Shown one piece after another: positions 51,901-55,076 of a stretch of 64,000 bases of DNA (the first letter of the stretch is position 1; each line of letters begins with the position of its first letter). The stretch is taken from contig NC_090034.1 of the NCBI RefSeq assembly GCF_037176765.1, positions 66,304,455-66,368,454 on the forward strand. Direction: 5' to 3'. Under the pieces are notes generated by a model, which was not told the origin of the DNA, did no database searches, and saw only the letters and a program-made list of their open reading frames with translations. The stretch is from Anolis sagrei (taxonomy: Eukaryota > Chordata > Lepidosauria > Squamata > Anolidae). The position numbers and the translations under genes were made by a program.

Positions 51901-54886
51901 GAGCACCCTCTGGGTTCGTCCATTTAACCAATTACAGATCCGCCTCACCGTAGTTTTGTCTAGCCCACATTGGACTACTTTGTTTGCCAGAAAGTCATGG
52001 GGGACCTTGTCGAAGGCCTTACTGAAATCCAGGTATGCTACATCCACGGCATTCCCCCATCTATCCAGCTTGTAACTCTATTGAAAAAAGAGATCAGATT
52101 AGTCTGGCATGACTTGTTTTTGATAAATCCATGTTGACTATTAGCGTTGACCGCATTTGTTTCTAAATGTTTGCAGACCACTTCCTTAACAATCTTTTCC
52201 AGAATCTTGCCTGGTATCAACGTGAGGCTGACCGGACAGTAATTGTTTGGGTCATCCATTTTTAAATGTAGTAAAATGTCTTGTGTCAGGAACCAGTTTC
52301 CAGGCCTTTGATTTTGGCGCTGAAAACCAGGGTCCTGACCTAGGACTCTGATAAGGACTGTGCAGCTGGTGACCTCGGGGGAAAGCAGTTGGCATTTGGC
52401 GGGAGCGTTGCGCGGGACTTTCAGCTTGGCGGGAAAAAGGTTTTCAAATGTGGGGGAGTGTATAAAAGAGATGACCAGCGGCTGCTGATCAATCCCGGCT
52501 TTCTTTGTGTCTGAACATCCAGCATTAAAGGTTTCTAATTGATTACGGATCGGAGTCCTGTGTCGTTATTGGGAACGGCTGTTGTGAGTTGACAGTCTTG
52601 CAACAGCTCTAAAATTCTTTTTCTCTTTACCATCTTCCTTTTGTCAGTCCAGTGTATTTGATGCAGAATACCAAAGGGGAGCAGTGAAAACAGCAACTCT
52701 GAGAGCACGGCGGCAGTCCTTGGGAAAGGTATGTAGAACAGTGACTTAATGCATACCTTACATTTATTTTGAATGCCCTTGGTTACATTGTGGTCTGTTT
52801 AAATGCTGTTTTGCATTTGTTTGGCTGTTTGCTCAGCTGAATGGTCTTCTCACCAAGTCTTGCCTGACTTTGATTGCCAAAGATCAAGAAAAGGGAGTGT
52901 GGTGGGTCTTCTGAGTGGCACCTCCTGGCCCTGATTTTTTATTCTTTTTCGTTTACAGCATGAAGCTACAGATGAAACGTTTCGCCGACACAGTGTGGTA
53001 AGAACCACATATTTATTTACAGTTCATTTATTTACAGTACTTCTATTCTATCTGTCTCACCCTGAAGGGGACTCAGAGCGGATCACAGAACACATATACA
53101 GCAAACATTCAATGCCAACAATGTGATGTGGCGGCAAAAAAACCCAATGGGATTTTGGCCTGCATCAATAGGAGCATAGTGTCTAGATCTAGGGAAGTAA
53201 TGCTACCCCTCTATTCAGCCTTGGTTAGACCACACCTGGAATATTGTGTCCAATTCTGGGCACCACAATTCAAGAGAGCTTTTTTGTTGAGTTCCAGGGC
53301 CAGAGAAGCAGATGGCAGAAACAGAAGAACGGCCTGCCTCAGGGAAGCGTGCTTGCTCCATCCATGTTCAACATCTACACAAATGACCAGCCACTGCCAG
53401 AAGGGACAGAGAGCATCATCTATGCTGATGATCGTGCCATTACTGCTCAAGCAGGGAGCTTTGAGATTGTTGAACAGAAGCTCTCCGAAGCCCTAGGTGC
53501 TCTTACTGCCTACTACAGGGAAAACCAGCTGATCCCTAATCCATCCAAAACACAGACATGTGCTTTCCATCTCAAGAACAGACAAGCATCCCGAGCTCTG
53601 AGGATCAGCTGGGAAGGCATCCCACTGGAGCATTGCAGCGCACCCAAATACCTAGGAGTCACTCTGGACCTTGCCCTGACCTACAAGAAGCACTGCCTGA
53701 ATATCAAGCAAAAAGTGGGTGCTAGAAACAATATCATACGAAAACTTACTGGCACAACCTGGGGATCACAACCTGACACAGTGAAGACATCTGCCCTCAC
53801 GCTATGCTACTCTGCAGCTGAGTAAGCATGCCCAGTGTGGAACACATCTCACCACGCTAAAACAGTGGATGTGGCCCTTAATGAGACATGCCGCATTATC
53901 ACGGGGTGTCTGCGCCCTTCACCACTGGAGAAATTACACTGCTTAGCCGGTACTGCACCACCTGACATCCGCCGGGAAGTAGCAGCCAATAGTGAAAGGA
54001 CCAAGGCAGAGACATCTCCAGCTCATCCCTTGTTTGGGCATCAGCCAGCACGTCAACAACTTAAATCAAGAAATAGTTTTCTAAGATCTACAGAGACACT
54101 CGCTGGAACACCTCAGCAAGCGAGAGTCCAAAAGTGGCAGGCTCAAACCCAGAGCCTCAATCAATGGCTGATACCCAATGAGAGACTCCCTCCTGGGCAC
54201 ACAGAAAACTGGGCGACTTGAAAGGTGCTGAACAGACTGCGCTCTGGCACCACGAGATGCAGAGCCAACCTTCAGAAATGGGGCTACAAAGTGGAATCCA
54301 CAACATGTGAGTGTGGAGAAGAGCAAACCACTGACCACCTGTTGCAATGCAACCTGAGCCCTGCCACATGCACAATGGAGGACCTCCTTGCGGCAACACC
54401 AGAAGCACTCCAAGTGGCCAGATATTGGTCAAATGACATTTAATCAACTACCAAGCTTGCAAACTCTGTGTCTTTTGTATGTTTGTTTGTTTGTTTGTTC
54501 TGTCAAAAATGTAATACAGCTGTTCGGTTGCCTGACACGATAAATAAAATATTGACAGATGACTACCCAACCTCTCTTTAGTAATGCCCATTTCAGGAGA
54601 GCTCCACTACTAAATATGTCTTACTTCTAGGCACCTCTTACCCATGCTGATGCTTTTATGTTAAGCCGCTTTGAGTCCCCTTTAGGGAAGATAAATAAAT
54701 ATAATTTAAAATAATAATAAATCAATTGTATATCGAGCTGCTTGCCTAATGCTTGAAGAGTCAAAGAGACTTTTGGGGGAGGGGTGGGGCAAATACATGT
54801 TATGTTTTATCTTTCTTTCTGTTCTCCACTTTCAAAGCCGGAGCCATCAGAAAAGACCCACGGTCATCACCGCAGGCAGAGTCTGG
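14448..54886 (+). CDS. CATSPER4: CATSPER4: sperm cation channel subunit 4 (12 exons seen, N-terminal exon missing)
   Basis: This is one pore-forming subunit of CatSper, the heterotetrameric voltage- and alkalinisation-gated Ca2+ channel of the sperm flagellum, required for hyperactivated motility (established for mammals). Joining the twelve exons gives 469 codons without a stop; every intron is GT-AG and phases agree. Visible parts by partial-protein residue: S1 about 46-65, S2 72-98, S3 106-128, S4 138-160, S5 165-192, pore 205-216 with T-Q-D-G-W (the CatSper TxDxW filter), S6 about 230-258, coiled coil about 330-385, basic tail 414-469. Identity rests on remembered similarity to human CATSPER4 (472 residues), such as [31 protein letters not shown] and [14 protein letters not shown]. 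The first coding exon and promoter were not found. Introns are mostly transposons. Confidence 0.96.
14735..15040. repeat. Minisatellite, about 65-base unit, about 4.5 copies
   Basis: The motif TGCTTTCCATGGGATGCAAT, followed by TGTTCTGCATC...CCATT...CTTGAGA, recurs near 14742, 14813, 14888, 14963 and 15023, with mismatches. It lies in the intron after the first recognised CATSPER4 exon. Non-coding. Confidence 0.75.
15205..15352 (+). mobile_element. L2-type LINE 3' tail
   Basis: TTGGCATTGAATGTTTGCCA, CCGCCCTGAGTCC, GGGTGAGAAGGGCGGAATAT and (TAAA)n, as in the other tails of this family. Confidence 0.75.
15353..15878. other. Intron sequence, no repeat recognised
   Basis: Probably unique intronic DNA leading into the S1 exon. 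Nothing else is visible. Confidence 0.5.
15879..16022 (+). CDS. CATSPER4: CATSPER4 exon: pre-S1 and S1
   Basis: Forty-eight codons, phase 0 to 0, preceded by TCTTCTCAAACAG and followed by GTATGT. Encodes [11 protein letters not shown]... and the S1 helix [19 protein letters not shown]. Confidence 0.95.
16023..16445. other. Intron sequence, no repeat recognised
   Basis: DNA after the S1 exon up to the mariner insertion. Open frames here show no domain. Confidence 0.5.
16446..17753 (-). mobile_element. Tc1/mariner-superfamily transposon (DD41D-like), transposase broken
   Basis: The inverted termini CAGGGTGCAGCAGCATAACT and (read inverted) CAGGGTGTGGCAGCATAACT are flanked by TA on both sides. 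A minus-strand frame at 16546-17079 encodes a C-terminal transposase half: [27 protein letters not shown], then [13 protein letters not shown]. The catalytic Asp of QQD is 41 residues before the Asp of APCD, or 36 before the PD Asp. The N-terminal half is in another frame (17109-17309), so at least one frameshift and several stops inactivate it. Length is about 1.3 kb. Confidence 0.88.
18230..19157 (+). mobile_element. L1 LINE 3' end inserted in mariner
   Basis: A direct repeat, AAAACAAATGTGG, flanks the segment (ending near 18229 and 19174), as expected for L1-type target duplication. An open frame at 18406-18726 has the L1 C-terminal signature ([20 protein letters not shown]). A short L2-type tail (18772-18851) sits inside it, so three layers are nested. 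Confidence 0.8.
18772..18851 (+). mobile_element. L2-type 3' tail inside the L1
   Basis: TTGTAAGCCGCTCTGAGTCC, CAGGGTGAGAAGGGCGGCAT, ATAAATGCCGTAAATAAATA. L1 sequence resumes on the right, so this is the youngest of the three nested layers. Confidence 0.7.
19490..19895 (+). mobile_element. L1-like LINE fragment
   Basis: AT-rich sequence translating in part to [20 protein letters not shown], similar in style to L1 ORF2 C-terminal regions. No other domain remains. Assignment is tentative. Confidence 0.4.
19896..21366 (+). mobile_element. L2 LINE with long open RT frame, 5'-truncated
   Basis: The 375-codon frame at 19909-21036 covers RT from [20 protein letters not shown] through [20 protein letters not shown] and [11 protein letters not shown], then [42 protein letters not shown] and [12 protein letters not shown]. 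The frame ends at AYPE. The 3' UTR ends TACAAATAAAGTTAATAATA (21333-21360). The endonuclease is missing through 5' truncation. The coherent frame suggests a fairly young copy. Confidence 0.93.
21367..21851. other. Intron sequence with a MITE remnant
   Basis: Mostly anonymous. About 21655-21780 resembles the CTTTGAACTGGATTAT MITE family (AATGGCAGCATAGGTAGGGCC). Confidence 0.4.
21852..21953 (+). CDS. CATSPER4: CATSPER4 exon: S2
   Basis: Thirty-four codons, phase 0 to 0, between TTATTTGTAG and GTGAGA. Encodes [20 protein letters not shown] and the end of S2, ending LLYWK like human IFWK. Confidence 0.95.
22071..22397 (-). mobile_element. Sauria SINE
   Basis: Read on the minus strand it begins with the tRNA-like head (inverse of GTTTAACTCGCTGCACCACC) and ends with the body CTTGACATTAAGTCTAGTCA. 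A 16-base target duplication with one mismatch, CTAACTAG(T/C)GTAGGTA, flanks it at 22055-22070 and 22398-22413. Confidence 0.9.
22650..23717 (-). mobile_element. L2 LINE, left half of a head-to-head pair
   Basis: On the minus strand: [10 protein letters not shown]-like start at the junction, [54 protein letters not shown], then a 3' UTR and tail at 22660-22700 (inverse of TATACCCCGCCACC). It meets an oppositely oriented L2 at 23717 through a palindrome. Confidence 0.88.
23718..24680 (+). mobile_element. L2 LINE, right half of a head-to-head pair
   Basis: It starts with TTAATCCTGACAAAACAG ('NPDKT'), then jumps to the C-terminal region ([31 protein letters not shown]-like). So several hundred bases of L2 are missing at its left end. 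The 3' tail ends in TAAATAAAG(TATT)n and an (ATTACT)n run (24640-24680). A SINE at 24145-24394 interrupts its 3' UTR. Confidence 0.85.
24145..24394 (+). mobile_element. tRNA-derived SINE (Anolis-type SINE2)
   Basis: The head has an A-box-like GGTGCAGTGGGTTAAAGCCC and a B box GGTTCGAATCC (24204-24214). The body runs GAGGCAGATGAGCTCCCTCT to ACGGCCAATTCTCTCACAAC. The tail GCTCCTGACACGAC(A)n matches the 3' end of the LINE at 53276-54560. It is inserted in an L2 3' UTR. It is a SINE, not a tRNA gene. Confidence 0.9.
24799..25569 (+). mobile_element. Helitron, non-autonomous, with expanded purine tract
   Basis: The 5' end TCTTTATAAATAAAAATGTA and body CACCAAATTTGGACACAATA match Helitron C at 56572. 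The 3' end has a small hairpin (GGCCACAGCAACGCGTGG) and terminates in CTAG followed by T, the Helitron rule. No target duplication. No Rep/helicase coding. Confidence 0.8.
24988..25524. repeat. Polypurine tract with (GAAA)n, (GGAA)n and (GGGA)n microsatellites
   Basis: Over 500 bases of almost pure A/G on the + strand. GAAA repeats lie at 25017-25068, GGAA/GGGA at 25377-25514. It yields long Ser/Pro/Phe/Leu frames on the minus strand that are simple-repeat artefacts. It ends about 140 bases before CATSPER4 exon 25662. Confidence 0.95.
25662..25759 (+). CDS. CATSPER4: CATSPER4 exon: S3
   Basis: Ninety-eight bases, phase 0 to 2, after CTTTTTTCACAG and before GTAGGA. Encodes [20 protein letters not shown] and the S3-S4 loop. 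It starts only 92 bases after the end of the purine-tract-bearing Helitron. Confidence 0.95.
25760..26024. other. Intron sequence, no repeat recognised
   Basis: DNA after the S3 exon. No feature seen. Confidence 0.45.
26025..26980. repeat. GC-rich foldback element with nested hairpins
   Basis: An inner hairpin at 26641-26761 has about 56-base imperfect arms starting CCTAACGCCAGGAAAGGGAT and ending ATCCCTTTCCCGGCGTTAGG. An outer inverted pair lies at about 26542-26587 (CAAGGGAGACAAAAATGCAA) and 26798-26847. CpG-rich. No domain found in its frames. It looks like a non-autonomous DNA transposon, family not identified. Confidence 0.6.
27716..27925 (-). mobile_element. CR1 3' end inside SPIN-like element
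   Basis: Inverted CR1 tail (ATCATAGAATCATAGAATCA) followed by GAGTTGGAAGAGACCTCATG and the reverse of the [16 protein letters not shown] codons. Confidence 0.88.
27936..28438. mobile_element. AT-rich hAT MITE (TAGGCTTGGG family)
   Basis: The termini TAGGCTTGGG and CCCAAGCCTA are inverted and bordered by a perfect 8-base duplication TCAAACAA (27928-27935 and 28439-28446). The interior is rich in TTCG/CGAA words and internal hairpins. Non-coding. Confidence 0.85.
28630..28775 (-). mobile_element. L2-type 3' tail inside SPIN-like element
   Basis: An (ATTT)n run followed by AACTTGTATACCACCACTCC and GCTCGGAGCGGTTTACA, the inverse of an L2-type tail. Confidence 0.6.
28873..29439. other. Intron sequence with poly-C run
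   Basis: No gene or named repeat recognised. A 19-C homopolymer lies near 28954-28972. Confidence 0.4.
29440..29575. repeat. hAT MITE copy (TTGAAGTCCAAAACACCTGG family)
   Basis: It shares TGTGGGAGTTGAAGTCCAAA, ACACCTGGAGG and the terminus CCATGCCTG with the element at 46292-46425. Its left part is more diverged. Confidence 0.6.
29690..29932 (+). mobile_element. L2-type 3' tail
   Basis: AACTCACCTCAAGCCGTGAG, GCAGGGAAGAAATG and an (ATT)n tail. Diverged and non-coding. Confidence 0.45.
30117..30452 (+). mobile_element. Sauria SINE with an inverted head
   Basis: Positions 30180-30452 are a plus-strand Sauria SINE body ending with CTGGACTTAGTGTCAG...TTTACC. The first 45 bases (CAGCAAGTTCAGCAGCTCAG, GTTTAACCTGCTGCGCCACC) are the same SINE's head in the opposite orientation. 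So the head is inverted relative to the body. Confidence 0.8.
30453..30725. other. AT-rich spacer before S4 exon
   Basis: A TA-rich simple stretch (about 30452-30530) and anonymous intron up to the acceptor. Confidence 0.5.
30726..30846 (+). CDS. CATSPER4: CATSPER4 exon: S4 and S4-S5 linker
   Basis: 121 bases, entering in phase 2 and leaving in phase 0, donor GTGAGA. Encodes [20 protein letters not shown] then [21 protein letters not shown]4 shows three arginines in this stretch (RxxR...R). Human has RIIR where this copy reads RMIQ, so one voltage-sensor charge is absent here. Confidence 0.95.
30847..31546. other. Intron sequence
   Basis: Mostly anonymous. About 31370-31520 (GAATTGTGCACGGAATTCAT) may be a hAT MITE half, not resolved. 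Confidence 0.4.
31547..32463. mobile_element. Foldback DNA transposon with long internal inverted repeats
   Basis: The termini ACCATATTTTATGGCATACA and (inverted) ACCATATTTTCCGGCATACT match. Inside, 31670-31783 (GTCTCCCCGCTCTCTTTTCA...) pairs with 32071-32181 as an inverted repeat of about 110 bases. Between them a unit with CCCAGCAGCCCTGG and TTCTGGGAG is repeated in both orientations. No transposase. Family name uncertain. Confidence 0.7.
32541..32646 (+). mobile_element. tRNA-derived SINE, left part split by BovB
   Basis: The head CTGGTGTCGCAATGGGTTAA and body CAGATGAGCTCCCTCTGTCA match the SINE at 24145. It stops at CTTGTGGGG, which is repeated at 34264-34272 where SINE-like sequence (AAAACATCAAAAACAT) resumes. 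So BovB landed inside this SINE. Confidence 0.8.
32647..34263 (-). mobile_element. BovB (RTE) LINE inserted in a SINE, with 9-base target duplication
   Basis: The duplication CTTGTGGGG lies at 32638-32646 and 34264-34272. Minus-strand frames at 33491-34288, 33059-33460 and 32668-33090 together cover the same RT and C terminus as the copy at 11038, including [18 protein letters not shown] and [12 protein letters not shown]. It extends slightly further 5' ([17 protein letters not shown]). A few frameshifts separate the frames. The 3' tail is (GTT)n. Confidence 0.95.
34264..34345. repeat. Short duplication with hairpin at BovB/SINE border
   Basis: The word TGTGGGGAAAACATCAAAAA occurs at 34267 and again at 34314, with its inverse GTTTTCCCCACA between them at about 34290-34301. 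The pattern suggests a local template switch. Confidence 0.7.
34346..35053. other. Anonymous intron, possibly a decayed LTR
   Basis: Contains a 13-C run (34487-34499) and, on the minus strand, AATAAAGATAAGAGC. No coding motif. I cannot assign it. Confidence 0.35.
35054..35858 (-). mobile_element. L2 LINE 3' part
   Basis: A minus-strand frame at 35405-35848 encodes [20 protein letters not shown], then [40 protein letters not shown] and [21 protein letters not shown] short deletion follows YVGLP. The 3' tail (inverse of TTTATTTGTACCCCGCTACC) is at 35068-35090. Confidence 0.92.
35985..36042. repeat. (TCAA)n / (CAGT)n microsatellite
   Basis: CAGT units followed by about nine TCAA units. Confidence 0.9.
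36043..36537. other. Intron sequence before pore exon
   Basis: No repeat or gene recognised. Confidence 0.45.
36538..36671 (+). CDS. CATSPER4: CATSPER4 exon: S5 end and pore loop
   Basis: 134 bases, phase 0 to 2, acceptor TTTTCGTAG, donor GTGAGT. Encodes [19 protein letters not shown] and the pore helix plus filter [20 protein letters not shown]. The T-x-D-x-W filter is intact. Confidence 0.97.
36712..36955 (-). mobile_element. CR1 LINE 3' end
   Basis: AGAATCATAGAATAACAGAT, GGCCATCCAGTCCAACCC and the reverse of the APSLEAF region. Located 40 bases downstream of the pore exon. Confidence 0.85.
36969..37102. mobile_element. Harbinger-like MITE with TAA target duplication
   Basis: The termini GGGGCCTTCCAGACAGGCTC and (inverted) GGGGCCCTTCCAGACAGGCT are flanked by TAA on both sides (36966-36968 and 37103-37105). 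134 bases, non-coding. Confidence 0.8.
37159..38204 (-). repeat. Solo LTR of a Gypsy family, split by another LTR
   Basis: The ends TGTCAGCTCACAGCGG and CTGGATCTTGACA match the style of the 310-base LTR at 56771. A 6-base target duplication CTTTCA lies at 37153-37158 and 38205-38210. A separate element (37303-37965) interrupts it. No internal region remains, so this is a recombined, old solo LTR. Confidence 0.82.
37303..37965 (+). repeat. Probable solo LTR nested in the Gypsy LTR
   Basis: About 660 bases starting (C)TGTGATGGCGCGAGTGG and ending GGGCAAGAAGCA(AT). A direct repeat CCCCT lies on both sides. AATAAAACTT near 37886 may be a polyadenylation signal. No coding. Family not identified. 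Confidence 0.5.
38217..39105 (+). mobile_element. Old LINE fragment (Vingi/Ingi-like group?)
   Basis: Broken plus-strand translation shows [35 protein letters not shown], then [20 protein letters not shown]. The same order occurs in the LINE at 53276-54560. It has a tandem duplication of about 35 bases near 38500-38567 and a 16-base poly-C run at about 38637-38652. Confidence 0.72.
39106..39786. other. Intron with MITE-like remnants
   Basis: About 39230-39300 (GAATCTAATGCACACTTC) and 39700-39786 (inverse, GATGAGCATTAGATTTGAG) look like an inverted pair. About 39460-39620 contains a second MITE-like unit (AATCCACTTTAATTGCCTTG). Families not identified. Confidence 0.4.
39787..40667 (+). mobile_element. 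Helitron with internal tandem repeats
   Basis: It starts TCTATGTATATAATAAAAGT after an A. It ends with a hairpin (ACCCGTGCAGCACCGGGT) then CCCCAAGCTAG followed by T. The interior carries about five units of roughly 145 bases marked by AGACCAAACTTGGCACACA. No Rep/helicase. No target duplication, as expected. Confidence 0.82.
40868..41156 (+). mobile_element. L2-type 3' tail with (ACT)n/(AAT)n microsatellite
   Basis: GGGGGAGATAAAATGGAGTA, TAAATAAATA, then trinucleotide repeats at 41100-41153. A remnant of the TTGAAGTCC hAT MITE lies just upstream (40808-40870). Confidence 0.6.
41157..41912 (+). mobile_element. CR1 LINE, 5'-truncated
   Basis: [20 protein letters not shown] and [20 protein letters not shown] (frame 41369-41722), then the APSLEAF region and the (ATTCTATG) tail at 41893-41910. 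Ends about 155 bases before the S6 exon. Confidence 0.93.
42069..42261 (+). CDS. CATSPER4: CATSPER4 exon: S6
   Basis: 193 bases, phase 2 to 0, acceptor TTCCTCTGCAG, donor GTGAGT. Encodes the S6 helix [20 protein letters not shown] followed by [20 protein letters not shown]. Confidence 0.97.
42620..44847 (-). mobile_element. Non-autonomous LTR retroelement with about 1-kb LTRs and a 206-base interior
   Basis: Two direct repeats, 42620-43626 and 43833-44847, start TGTTATGAATGAC and end TTCTTATTACA. They flank only 43627-43832. A target duplication AGGT is at 42616-42619 and 44848-44851. Read on the minus strand, a primer-site-like TGGTGTCAGGAGTGGG follows the 5' LTR and a polypurine GCAAGAGGGGGAATA precedes the 3' LTR. 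No coding region at all. The LTRs differ at a number of places, so it is not young. Confidence 0.88.
45580..45940 (+). mobile_element. L2 3' tail inserted in LINE
   Basis: TGTAAGCCGCTCTGAGTCCC, GGGAGATGGTGGCGGGGTAT and an (ATG)n tail (45893-45934). ATAGGC-like words flank both sides, where the interrupted LINE resumes. Confidence 0.75.
46292..46425. mobile_element. Palindromic hAT MITE
   Basis: The termini CAGGCATGGGCAAACTTTG and (inverted) CAGACATGGGTCAACTTTG flank arms carrying GGTGTTTTGGACTTCAACTC and its inverse. Imperfect 8-base duplications GTCTACAT/GACTAGAT. 134 bases, almost a perfect hairpin. Confidence 0.75.
46426..46763. other. Intron sequence before coiled-coil exon
   Basis: Short (GTT)n run near 46473. 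Otherwise no feature. The open frame running into the exon from 46680 is intronic read-through. Confidence 0.45.
46764..46978 (+). CDS. CATSPER4: CATSPER4 exon: cytoplasmic linker and coiled coil start
   Basis: 215 bases, phase 0 to 2, acceptor GTGCTTAAGCAG, donor GTTAAG (slightly non-canonical after GT). It begins with an acidic run, DDTDDD, and contains [20 protein letters not shown], matching human [20 protein letters not shown]. Confidence 0.95.
47243..47860 (+). mobile_element. Diverged Sauria-type SINE, split by a hAT element
   Basis: A tRNA-like head (TATCTCAGTGGGTTAAACCA; B-box region CCAGTTCAAGCCC), then the body to AGAACCTCTACAG at 47476. A hAT copy interrupts it. More diverged than the other Sauria copies, so older. 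Confidence 0.65.
47477..47830. mobile_element. hAT MITE (CAGGGGTCCTCAAACT family)
   Basis: The inverted termini CAGGGGTCCTCAAACT and AGTTTGAGGACCCCTG (one base offset) are bordered by CTCTACAG/GTCTACAG (one mismatch). 354 bases, no coding. Partial relatives at 48793-48932 and 62440-62640. Confidence 0.82.
48175..48337 (+). CDS. CATSPER4: CATSPER4 exon: coiled coil
   Basis: 163 bases, phase 2 to 0, acceptor GATTCTTACAG, donor GTAAGT. Encodes [20 protein letters not shown] through LATLMNLEK, matching human IVEEVRAIRFNQEQESEVL and LVSMEK. Confidence 0.96.
48480..48792 (-). mobile_element. L2-type 3' end
   Basis: ACACCTTTATTTATATCCCG and ACTTGGGGTGGCTTACAAAA, the inverse of an L2-type tail, with an A-rich remainder. 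Confidence 0.6.
48793..48932. repeat. hAT MITE fragment (CAGGGGTCCTCAAACT family)
   Basis: CAGGGGTTCTCAAACTTTTT, GAGGGCCAGATTATAATTTG and TTATTTGTAGTGCAAAA, cut on the right by CR1. Confidence 0.75.
48933..50040 (-). mobile_element. CR1 LINE with an internal duplication
   Basis: Inverted CR1 tail at 48933-48960, then the reverse of the [22 protein letters not shown] and [10 protein letters not shown] regions. The segment encoding [20 protein letters not shown] and INRSIVSR occurs twice, at about 49500-49600 and 49890-49990. Confidence 0.9.
50065..50145 (-). mobile_element. SINE2-type 3' end fragment
   Basis: TTTTATTGTGTCAGAAGTGA and AAAATTGGCTGTCTGCAAGG, the inverse of the tail of the SINE family at 24145. 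Confidence 0.7.
50146..50533. other. Intron sequence
   Basis: Pyrimidine-rich in places (50450-50500). No feature recognised. Confidence 0.4.
50534..50705. repeat. Palindromic MITE
   Basis: Arms of about 62 bases, beginning AGAGCATAGATCCACTTTAA and ending TTAAAGTGGATCCATGCTCT, with TCTGCAGCATTCTGGGGTTT and its inverse inside. Non-coding, family hAT-like by appearance. Confidence 0.7.
50883..52277 (-). mobile_element. CR1 LINE with long open RT frame
   Basis: A minus-strand frame at 50965-52047 (360 codons) holds [86 protein letters not shown] and [16 protein letters not shown]. 52038-52259 continues upstream in another frame ([19 protein letters not shown]). The CR1 tail lies at 50883-50905. 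5'-truncated, endonuclease missing. Confidence 0.95.
52284..52594 (+). repeat. Solo LTR of a Gypsy family
   Basis: Begins TGTCAGGAACCAGTTTCC and ends GTGAGTTGACA; 311 bases. Flanked by the 6-base duplication GTCTTG (52278-52283 and 52595-52600). TATAAAAGAG is at about 52461. Related to the LTR at 56771 read inverted (CAGTTTCC, TTTGGCGC...GAAAAC). It lies 54 bases before mini-exon a. Confidence 0.87.
52648..52728 (+). CDS. CATSPER4: CATSPER4 C-terminal mini-exon a (RRQSL)
   Basis: Twenty-seven codons, phase 0 to 0, acceptor CTTTTGTCAG, donor GTATGT. Encodes [11 protein letters not shown]...[18 protein letters not shown] fits the protein kinase A consensus. I recognise no human counterpart for this segment. 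Confidence 0.8.
52959..52997 (+). CDS. CATSPER4: CATSPER4 C-terminal mini-exon b (RRHSV)
   Basis: Thirteen codons, phase 0 to 0, acceptor TCGTTTACAG, donor GTAAGA. Encodes [13 protein letters not shown]. It is very short, but the splice signals and frame fit its neighbours. It lies 230 bases downstream of mini-exon a. Confidence 0.72.
53010..53116 (-). mobile_element. L2-type 3' tail
   Basis: Inverse of the recurring tail: CACCCTGAAGGGGACTCAGA and CAAACATTCAATGCC. Lies just downstream of mini-exon b. Confidence 0.7.
53117..53275 (+). mobile_element. CR1 LINE internal fragment
   Basis: [20 protein letters not shown] and [19 protein letters not shown]. It is joined directly to a different LINE at 53276. 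Confidence 0.85.
53276..54560 (+). mobile_element. LINE (Vingi/Ingi-like group?), 5'-truncated
   Basis: The frame at 53244-53825 gives [45 protein letters not shown] and [20 protein letters not shown]. 53835-54221 gives [16 protein letters not shown]. 54225-54443 gives [19 protein letters not shown]. The 3' end is TTGCCTGACACGATAAATAA (54528-54547). One or two breaks separate the frames. No RNase H domain seen. Clade naming is tentative. Confidence 0.85.
54561..54838. other. Intron sequence with L2-type tail remnant
   Basis: AAGCCGCTTTGAGTCCCCTT near 54663 with AATAAATA suggests a short tail. The rest is anonymous up to mini-exon c. Confidence 0.45.
54839..54886 (+). CDS. CATSPER4: CATSPER4 C-terminal mini-exon c (RRQSL)
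   Basis: Sixteen codons, phase 0 to 0, acceptor CCACTTTCAAAG, donor GTAAGA. Encodes [16 protein letters not shown]. The last 15 bases plus donor resemble those of mini-exon b (11 of 15 exon bases and all six donor bases agree), hinting at exon duplication. Confidence 0.7.
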
Positions 54887-54943
54887 TAAGATGCGGGAGG
54901 GATACATTTACGAAGATGCGCCGCAGACCACTTTGACACCGCC

Positions 54944-55076
54944 ATATAATCCAGATGATCAAAGCAGACAACCCAGATTATCTTCTTTGAACTGGATTAT
55001 ATGAGTCTGCACTGCCATATCATCCAGTTCAAAGCAGATAATCTGGCTTTTATTTGGCAACGTAGAAAGGGAAGGG
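54944..55076. repeat. MITE of the CTTTGAACTGGATTAT family
   Basis: TTCTTTGAACTGGATTATAT and the inverted TATCATCCAGTTCAAAGCAG, ending AAGGGGCC. Confidence 0.6.

Noticed and set aside
53244-53825. 193-codon frame as a host gene near CATSPER4
   Set aside because: LINE reverse transcriptase words ([17 protein letters not shown]) and a LINE 3' end.
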